From: Corynebacterium otitidis ATCC 51513
Lineage (GTDB): Bacteria > Actinomycetota > Actinomycetes > Mycobacteriales > Mycobacteriaceae
Assembly: GCF_000296405.1 (NCBI RefSeq)
Contig: NZ_JH815195.1
Location: forward strand, 253,023 to 317,022
Direction: 5' to 3'
Length of the DNA: 64,000 bases
Positions 1 through 8,853 of this stretch are shown here, piece after piece. The notes under the pieces are model-generated. The model worked only from the letters and a program-made list of their open reading frames with translations. It was not told where the DNA came from and searched no databases. Positions within the stretch are counted from its first letter, which is position 1. The number at the start of each line of letters is the position of its first letter. Position numbers and translations under genes: made by a program.

Positions 1-1083
1 GGGCCCGGCGCGGCCGGCACCGTCGCGGCCTTGAGCCAGGGCCTTGGCGGGGACCTCGCCCGGGCCCGGCCCGAGCCCCGCGAGGCCCGGCGCCTTCGGC
101 GCCTCGCGGAGAGGCACTCCCAGCCCGGGCAGGCGGAGCCGTCGCCAGGGCGGGTCGTCGCGGCCGCGTACCCCGAGCGCGTCGCGCGGCTCGTCGGGGA
201 GGACACCTACCTGCTCGCCGGCGGGGCGCGCGCCCGGCTCTCCGGGGACGTGGGGCTGGCGGGCTGCGCGTGGCTCGCCGTCGCCGAGGCGACCCGGCAG
301 GCCTCGCGGCAGGGCGGCGCCTCGGCGCTCATCCGCTCGGCCGCGCGGCTCGACGAGGAGGACGCCCTCGAGATCGGAGGCGTGTCCGAGGACCTCGAGG
401 CGGGGGTGTCCGGCGGGCGGCTCAAGGCCCGGGCCACGAGGCGGCTCGGCGCGATCGAGCTGTCCTCCCGCCCCGCGGAGGTGCCTCCCGCGCGCGCCCG
501 GGAGCTCGCGGCGCGCGCCGTGCGCGACGCGGGCCTTGGCCTCTTCGAGCCCTCCGAGAAGGCCCGCTCGCTTATCGAGCGGCTGCGCTTCCTTAGCGCC
601 CGGCTCGGCGCACCGTGGCCCGATATCGACGCCGCGGATCCCGAGGAGTGGCTCGCCGGGCCCATCGGGGAGCTCGCGCGGGGCAAAACGGCCGCCAGCA
701 TCGACGTCTACCCCGCGGTCCAGGGGCTGCTCCCCTGGCCGGAGGCCACCCGGCTCGAGGAGCTCGCCCCGGAGCGCCTCCCGGTGCCCAGCGGCGGGCG
801 GCCCAGGGTGGATTACTCCTCCGGGCGGCCAGTGGTGCGCGTCAAGCTCCAGGAGTGCTTCGGGCTCGCGGCCTCACCTCGGCTCGCGGGAGAGGCGGTG
901 CAGTTCCGGCTGCTCTCCCCCGCCGGCCGGGAGCTGGCCATCACCGACGACCTCGAGGGCTTCTGGAACGGCGCGTACCCGCAGGTGCGCGCCGAGATGC
1001 GCGGGCGCTACCCCAAGCACCCGTGGCCCGAGGACCCGTGGTCGGCGACCGCGACGGCGCGCACGAAGAAGGGGCGCCGCTAG
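1..1083 (+). CDS. hrpB: ATP-dependent helicase HrpB, C-terminal part (5' end outside window)
   Basis: The reading frame is open from base 1, so about 360 C-terminal residues are visible and the true start lies upstream. The segment has the HrpB-specific C-terminal region rather than the helicase motifs. It runs from an AAAYPERVARL region and a central alpha-helical part to the closing block with LLSPAGRELAITDDLEGFW and RGRYPKHPWPEDP, which is diagnostic of HrpB. HrpB is a DEAH-box RNA/DNA helicase-like ATPase of uncertain cellular role. The stop codon sits in the loop of a perfect hairpin (1071-1097). The next gene is convergent. Because the catalytic half is missing here, intactness cannot be judged. 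Confidence 0.9.
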   Translation, partial: GPGAAGTVAALSQGLGGDLARARPEPREARRLRRLAERHSQPGQAEPSPGRVVAAAYPERVARLVGEDTYLLAGGARARLSGDVGLAGCAWLAVAEATRQASRQGGASALIRSAARLDEEDALEIGGVSEDLEAGVSGGRLKARATRRLGAIELSSRPAEVPPARARELAARAVRDAGLGLFEPSEKARSLIERLRFLSARLGAPWPDIDAADPEEWLAGPIGELARGKTAASIDVYPAVQGLLPWPEATRLEELAPERLPVPSGGRPRVDYSSGRPVVRVKLQECFGLAASPRLAGEAVQFRLLSPAGRELAITDDLEGFWNGAYPQVRAEMRGRYPKHPWPEDPWSATATARTKKGRR

Positions 1084-1097
1084 ATACGCGGCGCCCC
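1071..1097. terminator. Hairpin terminator spanning the hrpB stop codon
   Basis: A perfect 10-bp stem (GGGGCGCCGC with GCGGCGCCCC) encloses a 7-base loop that holds the TAG stop of hrpB. It lies 44 bases from the end of the convergent DUF885 gene and could serve both directions. The downstream T-run is weak. Confidence 0.6.
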
Positions 1098-1140
1098 TTG
1101 ATCCCCCTTTCGCTCCCCGGGCCGGGGAAGCTGGGACGGC

Positions 1141-2832
1141 CTAGTCGGCCTCGTCGAGGACCTCGCCGCGCAGGATCGACATCGGCATGCTGCCGAGCTT
1201 GAGGGCGCGGCTGTGGAACTCGGCGAGCGACTGCCCCTCGGCGAGCGCCTCGTCGCGGATCTGCTCCCACATCCGCTGCCCCAGCGCGTAGGAGGGCGCC
1301 TGGCCCGGCCAGCCGAGGTAGCGCTCGAGCTCGAAGTTGAGGTTCGCGTCGTCCATCGCGGTGTTCTCCCGAAGGAAGGCCCTAGCGATGGAGGAGTCCC
1401 ACACGCTGTTGGCGTCGGGCAGCTTCTTCTGCAGGTGCACCCCGATGTCGAGGACGACGCGCGCGGCGCGCAGCCGCTGCGAGTCGAGCAGCCCCATCCG
1501 GTAGCCCAGGTCGTCGAGGTAGCCGAGATCGGCCATGAGCTGCTCCGCGTAGAGCGCCCAGCCCTCCCCGTGCCCGGAGATCCAGCACGCCGAGCGGCGC
1601 CAGAAATTCAGCGCGCTCGCCTCCGCGAGCGTCGCGCCGCACTGCAGGTGGTGGCCGGGCACGCCCTCGTGGAAGACGGTGGTGAGCTCCTGCCACGTGT
1701 GGAAGGTCGTCTGCCCCTCCGGCACGGACCACCACATGCGCCCCGGGCGCAGTAGGTCGTCGCTCGGCGGGGTGTAGAAGATCGCCCCGGTTCCGGCCGG
1801 GTCGATCTTGCACTCGATGGTGGCGATCTCCGGGGGGATGTCGAAGTGATCACCGTCGATGCCGGCGATCGCGTCGTCGGCGACGTCCTGCATCCACTCG
1901 CGGATCTCGTCGACGCCGTGGACGAGGTAGCGCTCATCCTGGTTGAGGTTGTGCAGCGCCTCGCGCACCGAGGTGCCCTCGCCGTAGAGCTTGCGGGCGA
2001 TGGCCTCCTGCTCCGAGCGGATCTCCATGACCCGGTTCATGCCCCACTCGTAGGCCTCGTCGAGGTCGACCTTGTCGCCGACGAACTTCCGCGAGAACAG
2101 CTCGTAGCGGTCGCGGCCCACCGCGTCGTGGTGCGGGGCCTGGGGGCCGAGCTCCTCGCCGAGCCAGTCCGCGAACGCGCCGAACGCGGCCTTCGCGTCG
2201 ACGACCTCCTTGGAGTCAGCGGGCAGCCCGAGGCCCTCGAGCATGGAGTCCGAGTCCGCGAGGTCCTCGCACTGGTTGACGAGGTTGTCGACCTGGCGGT
2301 GGGCGGCGACGTGCCCGTGCGCGGCGGCCTCGATGAGCGACTCGCGATACCCCTCGAGCGCGGCGGGCACCTTCGACATCCGCGAGCGCAGCGCCTCGAG
2401 CTCGTCGTCGGTGTCGGTGTCCATGAGCAGGAACGTGTCCCTGATGGTCTGCACCGGCGAGTCGATGTTGTTGAGCAGCCGGAGGTCCTCGCCGTTGTGG
2501 TGCAGGTCAAGGTCGAGGTAGAGCCGGTCGCGCAGCACCTCGGCGGTGACGTGGTCGACGTCGTCGAAGTCGTCCTCGTCGTCCGAGGCGTCGGTGCTCT
2601 CGTCGAAGGCGTCGACGTCCATGCACATCTCGCGGTTGCGCTCGGCGACGTCGTTCCAATAGTCGGGGGAGAAGTCCTGCAGCTCGCCGTCGAAGCCGTC
2701 GATGCCCCACGCGGTGGCGTCGGTGGGGCTCAGCGCCGCCAGATCGCCGACGAAGGTCTCGCAGGCGCAGTCGAGCAGCGAGGGCTCTCGCTCGCCTGCG
2801 ACCTCGTCGTTCGCGGAAATCTCGGAACTCAT
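1141..2832 (-). CDS. DUF885 family protein (putative zinc carboxypeptidase-like)
   Basis: 563 residues from the ATG at 2832. The frame is open further upstream, but that part is Arg/Gly-rich and unlike the family. The hallmark DUF885 motif is FHEGVPGHHLQ near residue 385, which looks like a gluzincin HExxH variant. Downstream are the usual W-x-S-G-H-G-E-G-W-A-L-Y-A-E block and an LGWPGQAPSYALG block close to the C-terminus, both typical of this family. DUF885 proteins are thought to be metal-dependent hydrolases, often with peptidase activity; the substrate is unknown. No signal peptide is visible, so it is probably cytoplasmic. The -10-like TAAGAT at 2841-2846 ends 8 bases before the ATG and there is no Shine-Dalgarno, so the transcript may be leaderless. 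Monocistronic. Confidence 0.85.
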   Translation of the reverse strand: MSSEISANDEVAGEREPSLLDCACETFVGDLAALSPTDATAWGIDGFDGELQDFSPDYWNDVAERNREMCMDVDAFDESTDASDDEDDFDDVDHVTAEVLRDRLYLDLDLHHNGEDLRLLNNIDSPVQTIRDTFLLMDTDTDDELEALRSRMSKVPAALEGYRESLIEAAAHGHVAAHRQVDNLVNQCEDLADSDSMLEGLGLPADSKEVVDAKAAFGAFADWLGEELGPQAPHHDAVGRDRYELFSRKFVGDKVDLDEAYEWGMNRVMEIRSEQEAIARKLYGEGTSVREALHNLNQDERYLVHGVDEIREWMQDVADDAIAGIDGDHFDIPPEIATIECKIDPAGTGAIFYTPPSDDLLRPGRMWWSVPEGQTTFHTWQELTTVFHEGVPGHHLQCGATLAEASALNFWRRSACWISGHGEGWALYAEQLMADLGYLDDLGYRMGLLDSQRLRAARVVLDIGVHLQKKLPDANSVWDSSIARAFLRENTAMDDANLNFELERYLGWPGQAPSYALGQRMWEQIRDEALAEGQSLAEFHSRALKLGSMPMSILRGEVLDEAD

Positions 2833-3128
2833 AGCTGGGTATCTTAAACCTCGAGCAAAGACGGGTGCCACCCAGCTAAAAACTTCCCGCGACCTGCGCT
2901 TTCCACCCCGCCTTAGGGCCGGGCGCACCGGCCCGACCTGCGCCTCTTCCTCCCCGCGCCCGCGCCGGCACGCACGCGCGCTACCCCCCGGCCTAGGGTG
3001 TCCCAAGGTCAGGGGAGCCCGCCGCGGCCTGCCCCGGCCCCGCCGGCGGGCGGGCGCTCGGCTCCGGGCGGCGGACCGATCGGGACGCGGGGAATGGTCA
3101 AAGAGGTCCGCCCCGGTCGGGGCCCTAT
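2833..3128. other. Divergent intergenic region
   Basis: About 300 bases between the DUF885 gene and the ROK regulator. The left end holds the DUF885 promoter (-10 TAAGAT at 2841-2846, minus strand). The rest is GC-rich with no convincing gene. Promoter elements of the ROK gene start at 3128. Confidence 0.5.
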
Positions 3129-3158
3129 TAGACTGCCTTGTCTATTTGTCCTTAGAAT
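3128..3158 (+). promoter_or_regulatory. ROK regulator promoter with perfect McbR-type operator
   Basis: TAGAC-TGCCTT-GTCTA at 3129-3144 matches exactly the TAGAC-N6-GTCTA operator known for McbR, the sulfur-metabolism repressor of C. glutamicum. It overlaps the likely -35 (TTAGAC, 3128-3133) of a promoter with -10 TAGAAT at 3153-3158, seven bases before the ATG. Repression by occlusion of RNA polymerase is inferred. Confidence 0.65.
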
Positions 3159-3165
3159 GTAATCC

Positions 3166-4323
3166 ATGCCAGCTCTCACCGCGGTCGCCCCCTTCACGCG
3201 GCCGAGCACCCCGGTTTCCCAGTGCTTCCACAAGCTGCGCCAGACGGACCTCGCCTCGCGCACGGACCTCGTCGCCGCGACGGGGCTCTCCCAGCCGACG
3301 GTCACGCGCGCGGTGACGACGCTGATCGAGGCCGGGCTCGTGCGCCCGCGCAACGACAAGCGCCAGATCAAGGGCCGCGGCCGGCCCACCATCCCCATCG
3401 AGATGGTCGACCAGCCCGTCGTCTTCGCCGGCATCGCCGTGGGCACCTCGGAGACGTACTTCGCGATCTACGACCTGCGCGGGCGCACGCTGCGCGACAT
3501 CTCGCTGGACATCAACGTCGCCGAGTTCGACCAGAACTCCTTCCTCGAGCACCTCGCGGCGGGCCTGCACCGCATCACCACGGGGCTCAAGCGCCCGCTC
3601 GCGCACGTCGGGGTGACGACCTCGGGCTACGTGAGCCCGGACGGGGTGGTCAACGCCCCCAACCTCGGCTGGCACGACGTCGACTTCGCCGGCCGGCTCA
3701 ACTACTACTTCTCCGTGCCCGTGACCATCGCCGGCGCGGTGCCCGCGATCCTCGGCTCGGAGATGCAGCACACCGAGCCGCGCCCCAAGGACGAGCCCCG
3801 CAAGAGGCAGCTCGCGCTGTTCGCCGACGACTCGCTCAGCGCCGCGCTCTCCGACCCGGAGGGGGTGCGCCAGGTCGACGCGCTGCCCGCCGCCGACGGC
3901 GGCGAGCCTGGCGGGGAGCGCCCCGAGAACACCCTCATCACGCAGGGCGTTATCGAGCGCGCCCGCGAGCGCGGCGCGCGCGGCGAGACGTTCGCCGACG
4001 TCGTCGCGGAGGCCGCGCGCCAGCCCGGGGTGCGCGCCGTGCTCGACGAGCGCGCCCGCCTGCTCGGGGAGATTAGCGCCCAGCTCATCGACGAGCACCG
4101 CGCCGAGTCGCTCGTGCTCGCCGGCTCCGCGTTCACCGAGGACAAGCGCGCCCGCCCCGTCTTCGCCGAGTCGGTGCGCGCGGCGCTCGGCCGGGAGATC
4201 GAGCTGCGCCTCATCCCCACCCACGCGGAGATCGTCACCTCCATCGCGCGGGCCGTGGCGCTCGACGCGCCGATTAAAGACCCGCTCGCCTACGCCGCAC
4301 CCATCCCCCACGACGTGAACTAG
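3166..4323 (+). CDS. ROK-family transcriptional regulator, CysR/SsuR-like
   Basis: 385 residues. Residues about 20-70 form a winged helix-turn-helix (DLVAATGLSQPTVTRAVTTL). The remainder is a ROK/sugar-kinase-like fold, degenerate for kinase function: the phosphate-binding DxGxT is replaced by VGTSETYFAIYD. Length and build match the ROK regulators CysR and SsuR of C. glutamicum, which activate sulfate reduction and sulfonate use and are themselves repressed by McbR. The perfect McbR-type operator in this promoter supports that role, but CysR and SsuR cannot be told apart here. The ATG at 3166 has no Shine-Dalgarno and follows the -10 by 7 bases, so it is probably leaderless. The next gene has its own promoter. 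Confidence 0.8.
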   Translation: MPALTAVAPFTRPSTPVSQCFHKLRQTDLASRTDLVAATGLSQPTVTRAVTTLIEAGLVRPRNDKRQIKGRGRPTIPIEMVDQPVVFAGIAVGTSETYFAIYDLRGRTLRDISLDINVAEFDQNSFLEHLAAGLHRITTGLKRPLAHVGVTTSGYVSPDGVVNAPNLGWHDVDFAGRLNYYFSVPVTIAGAVPAILGSEMQHTEPRPKDEPRKRQLALFADDSLSAALSDPEGVRQVDALPAADGGEPGGERPENTLITQGVIERARERGARGETFADVVAEAARQPGVRAVLDERARLLGEISAQLIDEHRAESLVLAGSAFTEDKRARPVFAESVRAALGREIELRLIPTHAEIVTSIARAVALDAPIKDPLAYAAPIPHDVN

Positions 4324-4380
4324 GGCTAGCCCTCCTGCGGCGCGGCGCCCTCCCGCCGGCTTCCCGGCCGGGTCGGGATA

Positions 4381-4431
4381 TTGACCCGCCCGCGGGCCGG
4401 TGTCATACTGACCTGTCTAGACAAGATAGAC
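4381..4431 (+). promoter_or_regulatory. DAACS symporter promoter with TAGAC-rich operator
   Basis: TTGACC (4381-4386), a 17-base spacer and CATACT (4404-4409) form a good housekeeping-type promoter with the start near 4416. Immediately downstream, 4415-4431 holds GTCTAGAC plus another TAGAC, so the half-site seen upstream of the ROK gene recurs three times, but not with canonical N6 spacing. This looks like a roadblock operator for McbR or for the neighbouring ROK regulator. Confidence 0.6.
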
Positions 4432-4492
4432 CGGCCCGGGAGGCGTGGGGCGCCCGGCGGGCCGGCGCGCGCGTTGGTTGCAAGGAGGGCTC

Positions 4493-5863
4493 ATGGCTGG
4501 GGATTCCCCCACCGCTGACACCACCAATCTCACCGAGGGCGGCAGCCGCCCCCTGGCGAGCCGCCTGCCGAAGTGGATGACGAGCTTCGGCGTCCAGATC
4601 GTCGCCGGGCTCATCGTCGGGCTCGCGCTCGGCTTCATCGCCCGCTCCATGGAGCCCGCCGAGCCTGAGGAGACCTCGTGGCTCGGCGGGCTACTCGACG
4701 AGGTGGGCGGCATCTATGTGCAGCTGCTCATGCTGCTCATCCCCGTGCTCGTCTTCACCGCGGTGGTGACCTCGGTGGCGAACCTGCGCAAGGTCGCCAA
4801 CGCCGCGCGCCTCGCGGTCTCGACGCTCATCTGGTTCGCGATCACGGCGTTCTTCTCCGTGCTCGCGGGCATCCTCGTCGGCGAGGTGCTCCGCCCGGGC
4901 GAGAACAGCACCGTCGACCCCAGCCTCGCCGAGGCGCCCGACACGCACGGCAGCTGGACCGGGTTCTTGGAGTCGATCGTGCCGGTCAACATCCTCGGCC
5001 TCGACGGCTCGGCGGACGGGGACGGCTCCGTCGAGCTGAACTTCAACGTGCTGCAGATCCTTGTCCTCGCCCTGGTGTTCGGGATCGCCGCGATCAAGGC
5101 GGGCCGCGCCGCGGAGAGCTTCATCGAGTTCAACGAGTCCTTCCTCAAGGTCATCCAGAAGATCCTGTGGTGGATCATCCGGCTCGCACCGATCGGCACG
5201 GCCGCGCTCATCGGCGACGCGGTCGTCTCCTACGGCTGGGAGGCCCTCGGCTCGCTGGGCATGTTCGTGCTCGCGATCTACCTCGGCCTCGCGATCGTCA
5301 TGGGCGTGATCTACCCCGCGACGCTGGCGTTCAACCGGCTGCCGGTCTTCGGCTTCTTCCGCCGCGTGTGGCCGGTGACCTCGCTGGGCTTCTTCACCCG
5401 CTCCTCGATGGGCGTCATGCCGGTCACCCAGCGCACCACCGAGGAGAACCTCGGCGTGCCCACCGAGTACGCCTCGTTCGCGATCCCGCTGGGCGCGGCC
5501 TCGAAGATGGACGGCTGCGCCGCGGTCTACCCATCGGTCGCCGCGCTGTTCGTCGCGCAGTTCTACGGCATCGACCTCAACATCACCCATTACCTGCTCA
5601 TCATCTTCGTCAGCGTCATCGGCTCGGCGGCGACCGCGGGCACGACCGGCGCGACGGTCATGCTCACGCTCATGCTCTCCACGCTGGGCCTCCCGCTCGA
5701 GGGCGTGGGCCTGCTGCTCGCGATCGAACCGATCATCGACATGGGCCGCACCGCGACCAACGTCACCGGCCAGGCGCTCGTCGCCGCCGTCGTCTCGAAG
5801 CGCGCCGGCATCATCGACGAGGCCACGTGGCGCGACCGGGACGAGCAGCTCCAGGACGCCTAA
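4493..5863 (+). CDS. Dicarboxylate/amino acid:cation symporter (DAACS family)
   Basis: 456 residues from the ATG at 4493, set by the Shine-Dalgarno AAGGAGG at 4482-4488. A polytopic membrane protein of the glutamate/aspartate/cystine transporter fold. The hairpin serine motif is FFTRSSMGVMPVTQ (about 300-313), followed by SKMDGCAAVYP (about 335-345, the usual NMDG position) and DMGRTATNVTG (about 416-426, the conserved DxxRTxxNVxG). It would import an anionic amino acid or dicarboxylate with Na+ or H+. Cystine is a plausible substrate because TcyP-type cystine carriers belong to this family and the promoter carries sulfur-regulator-like half-sites, but that is inference. Confidence 0.88.
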   Translation: MAGDSPTADTTNLTEGGSRPLASRLPKWMTSFGVQIVAGLIVGLALGFIARSMEPAEPEETSWLGGLLDEVGGIYVQLLMLLIPVLVFTAVVTSVANLRKVANAARLAVSTLIWFAITAFFSVLAGILVGEVLRPGENSTVDPSLAEAPDTHGSWTGFLESIVPVNILGLDGSADGDGSVELNFNVLQILVLALVFGIAAIKAGRAAESFIEFNESFLKVIQKILWWIIRLAPIGTAALIGDAVVSYGWEALGSLGMFVLAIYLGLAIVMGVIYPATLAFNRLPVFGFFRRVWPVTSLGFFTRSSMGVMPVTQRTTEENLGVPTEYASFAIPLGAASKMDGCAAVYPSVAALFVAQFYGIDLNITHYLLIIFVSVIGSAATAGTTGATVMLTLMLSTLGLPLEGVGLLLAIEPIIDMGRTATNVTGQALVAAVVSKRAGIIDEATWRDRDEQLQDA

Positions 5864-5993
5864 ATCCCGGCCTCCCGCGGGTTAGAATGGCCCGCGACAG
5901 CCGCGCGCCCCTCCCCTGTCACCGGCGACCGATCGCCGGGCGCCCGGGGCGGGGCGCGCGCCGCTACTACCTCAAGGGAGGCCGCCGCTTTCG

Positions 5994-6410
5994 ATGGGAT
6001 GCCTGTGGAACCTGCTCGTCCGCTCGGCGGGCACGGCCGTCGCGCTGTGGGCGGCGACCGCGCTGATCGACGGGCTCGCCGTCGCAACCCCGATCGAGCC
6101 GCTCGTCGGGGACGGCGGCTACGACCGGCTCATCGTGTTCCTCGCCTCGGCGGGCATCATCGTGCTCGTCAACATGACGGTGCGCCCGGTGCTCCACCTA
6201 CTCGGCCTGCCGCTCACCATCCTCACGCTGGGGATCTTCGCGCTCGTCATCAACGCCATCGCGCTGCTGTTCGCCGGGGCGGTCGCCAACGCGGTGGGCC
6301 TGGGCCTCTATATCGACGGCTTCGGCGCCGCGTTCTTAGGGGCGATCATCCTCGGGCTCGTCAACTGGCTCCTCGGCCCGCTCGTCGGCGCCCTGAGCGC
6401 CCCGCGCTAG
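5994..6410 (+). CDS. Phage-holin-family (PF04020-like) small membrane protein
   Basis: 138 residues with four hydrophobic segments (about 7-30, 46-70, 73-97, 105-130) and little else. The pattern, with NMTVRPVLHLLGLPLTILTLG at the second to third helix, matches the chromosomal family annotated as phage holin family 4 / YvlD-like membrane proteins, whose function is unknown. There is no phage context. A Shine-Dalgarno (AAGGGAGG) lies upstream of the ATG. A short hairpin (CGCGGG/CCCGCG, about 5878-5898) separates it from the symporter, and the glycosylase gene follows after 65 bases, possibly co-transcribed. Confidence 0.8.
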   Translation: MGCLWNLLVRSAGTAVALWAATALIDGLAVATPIEPLVGDGGYDRLIVFLASAGIIVLVNMTVRPVLHLLGLPLTILTLGIFALVINAIALLFAGAVANAVGLGLYIDGFGAAFLGAIILGLVNWLLGPLVGALSAPR

Positions 6411-6475
6411 CGGTGCGCGCGCAGCGCCCCGCCCGGGCGCGACCAGACCCGAAGCCCGAGGGAGGAGGCTCGCCG

Positions 6476-7063
6476 ATGATCCTCGCCGGCATCGACCTCG
6501 GCCAGCCCGCCGACCGGGTGGCCCCGCAGCTGCTGGGCTGCGTCCTGCGGCTGGGCCCGGTCGCGGTGCGCCTCACCGAGGTGGAGGCCTACCTCTCAAG
6601 CGGCGACCCGGCCGCCCACTCCCACCGCGGGCTCACGAGAAGCAACGCGCAGCTCTTCGGCCCGCCGGGGCGGCTGTACGTCTACATCTCCTACGGCATC
6701 CACCGGGCCGGAAACCTCGTGTGCGGGGCAGAGGGCACCGGGCAGGGCTGCCTCATGCGCGGCGGGGAGATCATAGGCGGCCTCGCGGAGGCTAGGCGCC
6801 GGCGCGGAGACGTGCCCGACGAGCGCCTCGCACGGGGCCCGGGGAACCTCGGCAGGGCGCTCGGGCTCACCACGGACCTCAACGGCGAGCCGCTCGACGG
6901 CTCCGGGGCGGCGGGCCTCGAGCTGCGTGCCCGCGAGGCCGAGCCGGAGTGGGTGCAGGGCCCGCGCATCGGGATCTCGAAAAACACCGAGGCGCCGCTG
7001 CGCTTCTGGCTCCCCGGCGACCCGACGGTCTCCTCGCCGCGGACGCGGCGCGCCGCGGTCTAG
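6476..7063 (+). CDS. DNA-3-methyladenine glycosylase (AAG/Mpg type)
   Basis: 195 residues, the usual length of bacterial AAG proteins. The start at 6476 is set by GGGAGGAGG upstream. Family motifs are clear: LTEVEAYLSSGDPAAHSHRG (about 34-53), TRSNAQLFGPPGRLYVYISYG with the following IHRAGN (about 55-81), and ARGPGNLGRALGL near residue 122. The enzyme excises alkylated purines from DNA and leaves an abasic site for base-excision repair. The glutamate in TEVEAY is the expected catalytic residue. Its stop codon directly abuts the stop of the convergent POT transporter with no spacing. Confidence 0.93.
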   Translation: MILAGIDLGQPADRVAPQLLGCVLRLGPVAVRLTEVEAYLSSGDPAAHSHRGLTRSNAQLFGPPGRLYVYISYGIHRAGNLVCGAEGTGQGCLMRGGEIIGGLAEARRRRGDVPDERLARGPGNLGRALGLTTDLNGEPLDGSGAAGLELRAREAEPEWVQGPRIGISKNTEAPLRFWLPGDPTVSSPRTRRAAV

Positions 7064-8599
7064 CTAGCGGATCGGCTCGAGGCGGCGAAGGATCCAGCCG
7101 CGCAGCAGCAGCACGACGAGGCCGACGACGATGGTCGCGCCCGCCGCGGTGGTGAAGAAAGCGGCCTCGCCCGCGTCGGTGGACATATCGAAGATCGAGC
7201 CGAACGAGCCGGACAGGGAGCTGCCCACCGAGACGCTCATGAGCCACACGGCGAACAGCCGGGAGGAGTAGTAGCGCGGCGCGACCCTCGTGGCGAGCGA
7301 GTTGCCCACCGGGGAGAGCAGCAGCTCGCCCATGACGAAGAGGAAGATCGCCGCGACGACGAGCCACACCGGCGTGGCGTTCGCCCCGGAGCCGACGAAC
7401 GGCACGAAGAGCAGCAGGCCGAGCCCGATGAGGAGGTTCGCCGCGCCGAACTTCATGGGCGAGGACCACTGCCTATCGCCGAGCTTGGTCCACATGATGG
7501 AGAACGGCACGGAGAACACGACGACGAAGAACGGGGAGATCGAGTCGAGCTGCGCGGGCGTGATCTCGATGCCGAAGACCTGGAGGTCGACGCGGCTCTC
7601 GAAGTAGACGGCGAGCATCGTGAACTGGGTCTGGTAGATCGCCCAGAACGCCGCCGAGGACACGAGCAGCGGGATGAAGCCGATGAGCCGGCGCCGCTCC
7701 TCGGGCGTGACCTTCGGGGAGCGGTACATACTAATAAGCATCGCGGCCGCGGCGAGGGCCGCGGTGGCCGCCATGATCGTCGAGAGCCACTCGAGGCGCA
7801 CCACGCCGGTGGCGATGAGCGCGACGACGACGATCGCGGCGGCCGCGACGCCGAGGCCCCAGGGCAGGTAGCGGTTCTTCGGCAGCGGCGAGGGCACCTC
7901 GCGGCCGGCGGTGCCGAGGTTCTTCTTCCGGGTGAGCAGGTAGTGGATAAGCCCCACGGCCATGCCGACCGCGGCGAGCCCGAAGCCCCAGTGGAAGCCC
8001 TCGCGGCCCCACACCCAGCCGGTGAGCAGCGGCCCGACGAGCGCGCCGATGTTCACGCCGAGGTAGTAGAGGGTGAACCCGCCGTCGCGGCGGCGGTCCT
8101 CGGCGGAGTAGAGCTGGCCGAGCACGACCTGGGAGGCGGTCTTCACGCCGCCCGAGCCGAGCCCGATGGAGATCAGCCCGATCGCCAGGCCGGTGAGCCC
8201 CGGTACGAGCGCGAGCGCGAGGTGGCCGAACATGACGAGCACCGCGGCGTAGCGCACGGTGCGCTCCGCGCCGAGCAGCCGGTCGGCGACGAACGACGCC
8301 GCCACGGAGCTTAAGTACACGAACCCGCCGTAGACGCCGACGAGCGACAGGGCGGTCGCCTGCGGCAGGCCGAGCCCGCCGTCGGCGACGGAGAAATACA
8401 GGTAGAACGTGAGGATGCCCTGCATCCCGTAGAAGCTGAAGCGCTCCCACAGCTCGATGCTGAACAGGCTGGACAGCCCGATCGGGTGGCCGAAGAACGT
8501 GCGCTCCGGGTCCACGCCGGCCGGCGGGACCGCCCCGCCGTGCGCGTCGGGTGGGGTGTGGCTTCGCTGCGGCCCGCGGCCGTCCTCGGTGGTGGACAT
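7064..8599 (-). CDS. POT/PTR2-family proton-coupled oligopeptide transporter
   Basis: 511 residues and about 12-14 membrane helices, of the MFS-related proton-dependent oligopeptide transporter family (DtpT-like). The family signature ELWERFSFYGMQGIL is at about 49-63, carrying the ExxER proton-coupling residues, and FTLYYLGVNIGALVGPLL is the second PTR2 signature (about 165-182). It should import di- and tripeptides. The start at 8599 has no Shine-Dalgarno, but a promoter ends 6 bases before it, so it is probably leaderless. It is divergent from the YjiH gene and convergent with the glycosylase. Confidence 0.92.
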   Translation of the reverse strand: MSTTEDGRGPQRSHTPPDAHGGAVPPAGVDPERTFFGHPIGLSSLFSIELWERFSFYGMQGILTFYLYFSVADGGLGLPQATALSLVGVYGGFVYLSSVAASFVADRLLGAERTVRYAAVLVMFGHLALALVPGLTGLAIGLISIGLGSGGVKTASQVVLGQLYSAEDRRRDGGFTLYYLGVNIGALVGPLLTGWVWGREGFHWGFGLAAVGMAVGLIHYLLTRKKNLGTAGREVPSPLPKNRYLPWGLGVAAAAIVVVALIATGVVRLEWLSTIMAATAALAAAAMLISMYRSPKVTPEERRRLIGFIPLLVSSAAFWAIYQTQFTMLAVYFESRVDLQVFGIEITPAQLDSISPFFVVVFSVPFSIMWTKLGDRQWSSPMKFGAANLLIGLGLLLFVPFVGSGANATPVWLVVAAIFLFVMGELLLSPVGNSLATRVAPRYYSSRLFAVWLMSVSVGSSLSGSFGSIFDMSTDAGEAAFFTTAAGATIVVGLVVLLLRGWILRRLEPIR

Positions 8600-8605
8600 T
8601 GCCGC

Positions 8606-8635
8606 ATTATCACGCCGGCTAGATCACTTTTCCAA
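8606..8635 (-). promoter_or_regulatory. Promoter of the POT transporter (leaderless)
   Basis: On the minus strand: TTGGAA (8630-8635), an 18-base spacer, GATAAT (8606-8611), then six bases to the ATG. Transcription is expected to start at or next to the start codon. Confidence 0.6.
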
Positions 8636-8853
8636 GTCCACTTAACCCACATCCCACCCGCTCCCCGCCCGCCGGGGAGGCGCCGGCCGGGCGCCGAGCC
8701 GGCCCCACCGGCACGAACAAACTTGTTGCCCGTTATATGATTTCTTCTACGTAATCTGCGACACACCCGTCCCCGGGGCTCCCCGCCCCGCCACCCCGGG
8801 CGGGCCGGGCCGGCGCGGGTTTAGGGGCACGCGAGGAAGGACCGGGAGGCACC

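Noticed and set aside
5994-6410. Holin of a prophage
   Set aside because: The family name is historical. No other phage gene, integrase or attachment site is present.
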